Of a stretch of DNA of 35,564 nucleotides, positions 35,030 to 35,564 are shown piece after piece (position 1 is the stretch's first letter; each line of letters begins with the position of its first letter). Below the pieces are notes generated by a model. That model made no database searches and was not told the origin of the DNA. It saw only the letters and a list, made by a program, of their open reading frames with translations. The position numbers were made by a program, and so were the translations under genes. The DNA is from Streptomyces sp. SPB074 (GTDB taxonomy: Bacteria; Actinomycetota; Actinomycetes; Streptomycetales; Streptomycetaceae), in assembly GCF_000154905.1 (NCBI RefSeq), contig NZ_GG770539.1:5938908-5974471 (forward strand), read 5' to 3'.

Positions 35030-35389
35030 TCAGCCACCCCAGATGTCGTAGAGCCGGACTTCGAGAACCGCGAGGACGACGCCGCCGGCCAGCACCGTCA
35101 TCGAGCCCCACTTGCTGCGCTCGGTGAGCGACATGAACCCGGCCAGCGGGACGCACAGCGCGGCGCCCACGAGGTAGGCCACGAAGATCACCGTGCCCTG
35201 GTCGGGGTCATCGCCGCCCGCGAGCCGGACGATGCCGATGACGAGCTGCGCGAGGGCGAGCAGCGAGACGACCGCCATCCCGATGAAGTGCCAGTCCTTC
35301 GTGGACTGGTCCTTGGCGAAGGCGAGCCCGCACCAGGCGGCGAGCGCGAGCGCGGCGACGGCGGTCGCGATCGTCAGGGCATCGAACAT
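35030..35389 (-). CDS. Hypothetical integral membrane protein (4 TM)
   Basis: A 119-residue protein with four hydrophobic segments: LTIATAVAALALAAWCGLAF, FIGMAVVSLLALAQLVIGIV, VIFVAYLVGAALCVPLAGF and MTVLAGGVVLAVLEVRLY. The loop AKDQSTKDWHFIG and the later TERSKWGS are likely cytosolic. ATG 35389 has a modest AGGG upstream; the longer frame through 35515 enters repeat DNA and is rejected. It is the first gene of a two-gene membrane operon. It is common in Streptomyces, but its function is not known. Confidence 0.8.
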   Translation of the reverse strand: MFDALTIATAVAALALAAWCGLAFAKDQSTKDWHFIGMAVVSLLALAQLVIGIVRLAGGDDPDQGTVIFVAYLVGAALCVPLAGFMSLTERSKWGSMTVLAGGVVLAVLEVRLYDIWGG

Positions 35390-35475
35390 GCGCCAGACCC
35401 TAGTACGGCCCCCATTCCGCCCGAAAAGCGGCCCGCCCCGAACGGAGGCCCAGAGAGGGCCGGAAAAGATCCCGC

Positions 35476-35531
35476 GCGGCCCGCCGACCGCACCCCCGCG
35501 GCCCGCCGACCGCACCCCCGCGGCCCGCCGC
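35476..35531. repeat. 22-bp tandem repeat, about 2.5 copies
   Basis: A 22-bp unit beginning GCGGCCCGCCGACCGCAC occurs exactly at 35476-35497 and 35498-35519, with a partial third copy to about 35531. It is upstream of the two-gene membrane operon, at the window end. Confidence 0.9.
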
Positions 35532-35564
35532 GCCGCACCGCCCCCGCGCGGGTAGCCCCCGGGC

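Overview
This 35.6 kb window is core chromosomal DNA from a high-GC actinomycete, almost certainly Streptomyces or a close relative. The signs are very strong G/C bias at third codon positions on both strands, GTG and TTG starts, GGAGG-type ribosome binding sites, Tat signals, ArgR boxes, a DmdR/IdeR-type iron box and a PhoP-type 11-nt repeat. From memory, argC-J-B-D-R followed a few genes later by argH, then tetR-MFS, an acyltransferase and a glycerophosphodiesterase, matches the arginine region of S. coelicolor (about SCO1565 to SCO1580). That correspondence is recalled, not computed. I see no IS element, prophage, CRISPR array, tRNA or rRNA.

Layout. 1-9.5 kb: a Nudix hydrolase; a zinc alcohol dehydrogenase divergent from its probable TetR regulator; a PRC-barrel/DUF2382 stress-type protein; a GNAT acetyltransferase; a 3-hydroxybutyryl-CoA dehydrogenase; a Tat-exported glycosidase-like protein; and a DMT exporter divergent from a MocR regulator. 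9.5-13.9 kb: a GNAT protein, a DUF6314 protein, a small protein with three tandem Ca-binding-type loops, a stand-alone alanyl-tRNA synthetase catalytic domain with a structured leader, and an SMI1/KNR4-domain protein. 13.9-19.1 kb: the arginine operon argC-(small Arg-rich ORF)-argJ-argB-argD-argR, with start/stop overlaps and an ArgR-overlapped promoter. 19.2-24.2 kb: a membrane-anchored Mrr-like nuclease whose RBS lies in a long hairpin, a small hypothetical, a BASS transporter, an L,D-transpeptidase, DUF805, a flavin-binding split-barrel protein and DUF488. 24.2-26.9 kb: argH behind a perfect 26-bp palindrome, then an aldo/keto reductase. 27-35.5 kb: a HAD-like protein; a tetR-MFS operon behind three 20-bp repeats; a PlsC acyltransferase starting at TTG; a glycerophosphodiesterase with a PHO-box-like promoter; a sigma-70-like factor; a GNAT protein; a methyltransferase; and two small membrane proteins.

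How the genes work together. argC, argJ, argB and argD make ornithine from glutamate through acetylated intermediates, with ArgJ recycling the acetyl group. argH performs the last step to arginine. ArgR, encoded at the end of the operon, probably represses both promoters. argG and argF are not here.

Two things stand out. First, three genes (alcohol dehydrogenase, MocR regulator, methyltransferase) each carry one single-base indel. In each case restoring one base recovers the family-typical terminus, so these are either sequencing errors or real lesions. Second, the non-coding DNA holds several unexplained ordered motifs: a consensus-grade iron box beside argC, two CACGTG-N5-CACGTG pairs about 5 kb apart, 20- and 21-bp-phased direct repeats, an RBS-sequestering hairpin after argR, and small ORFs rich in the cognate amino acid inside the arginine operon and before the AlaRS paralogue.
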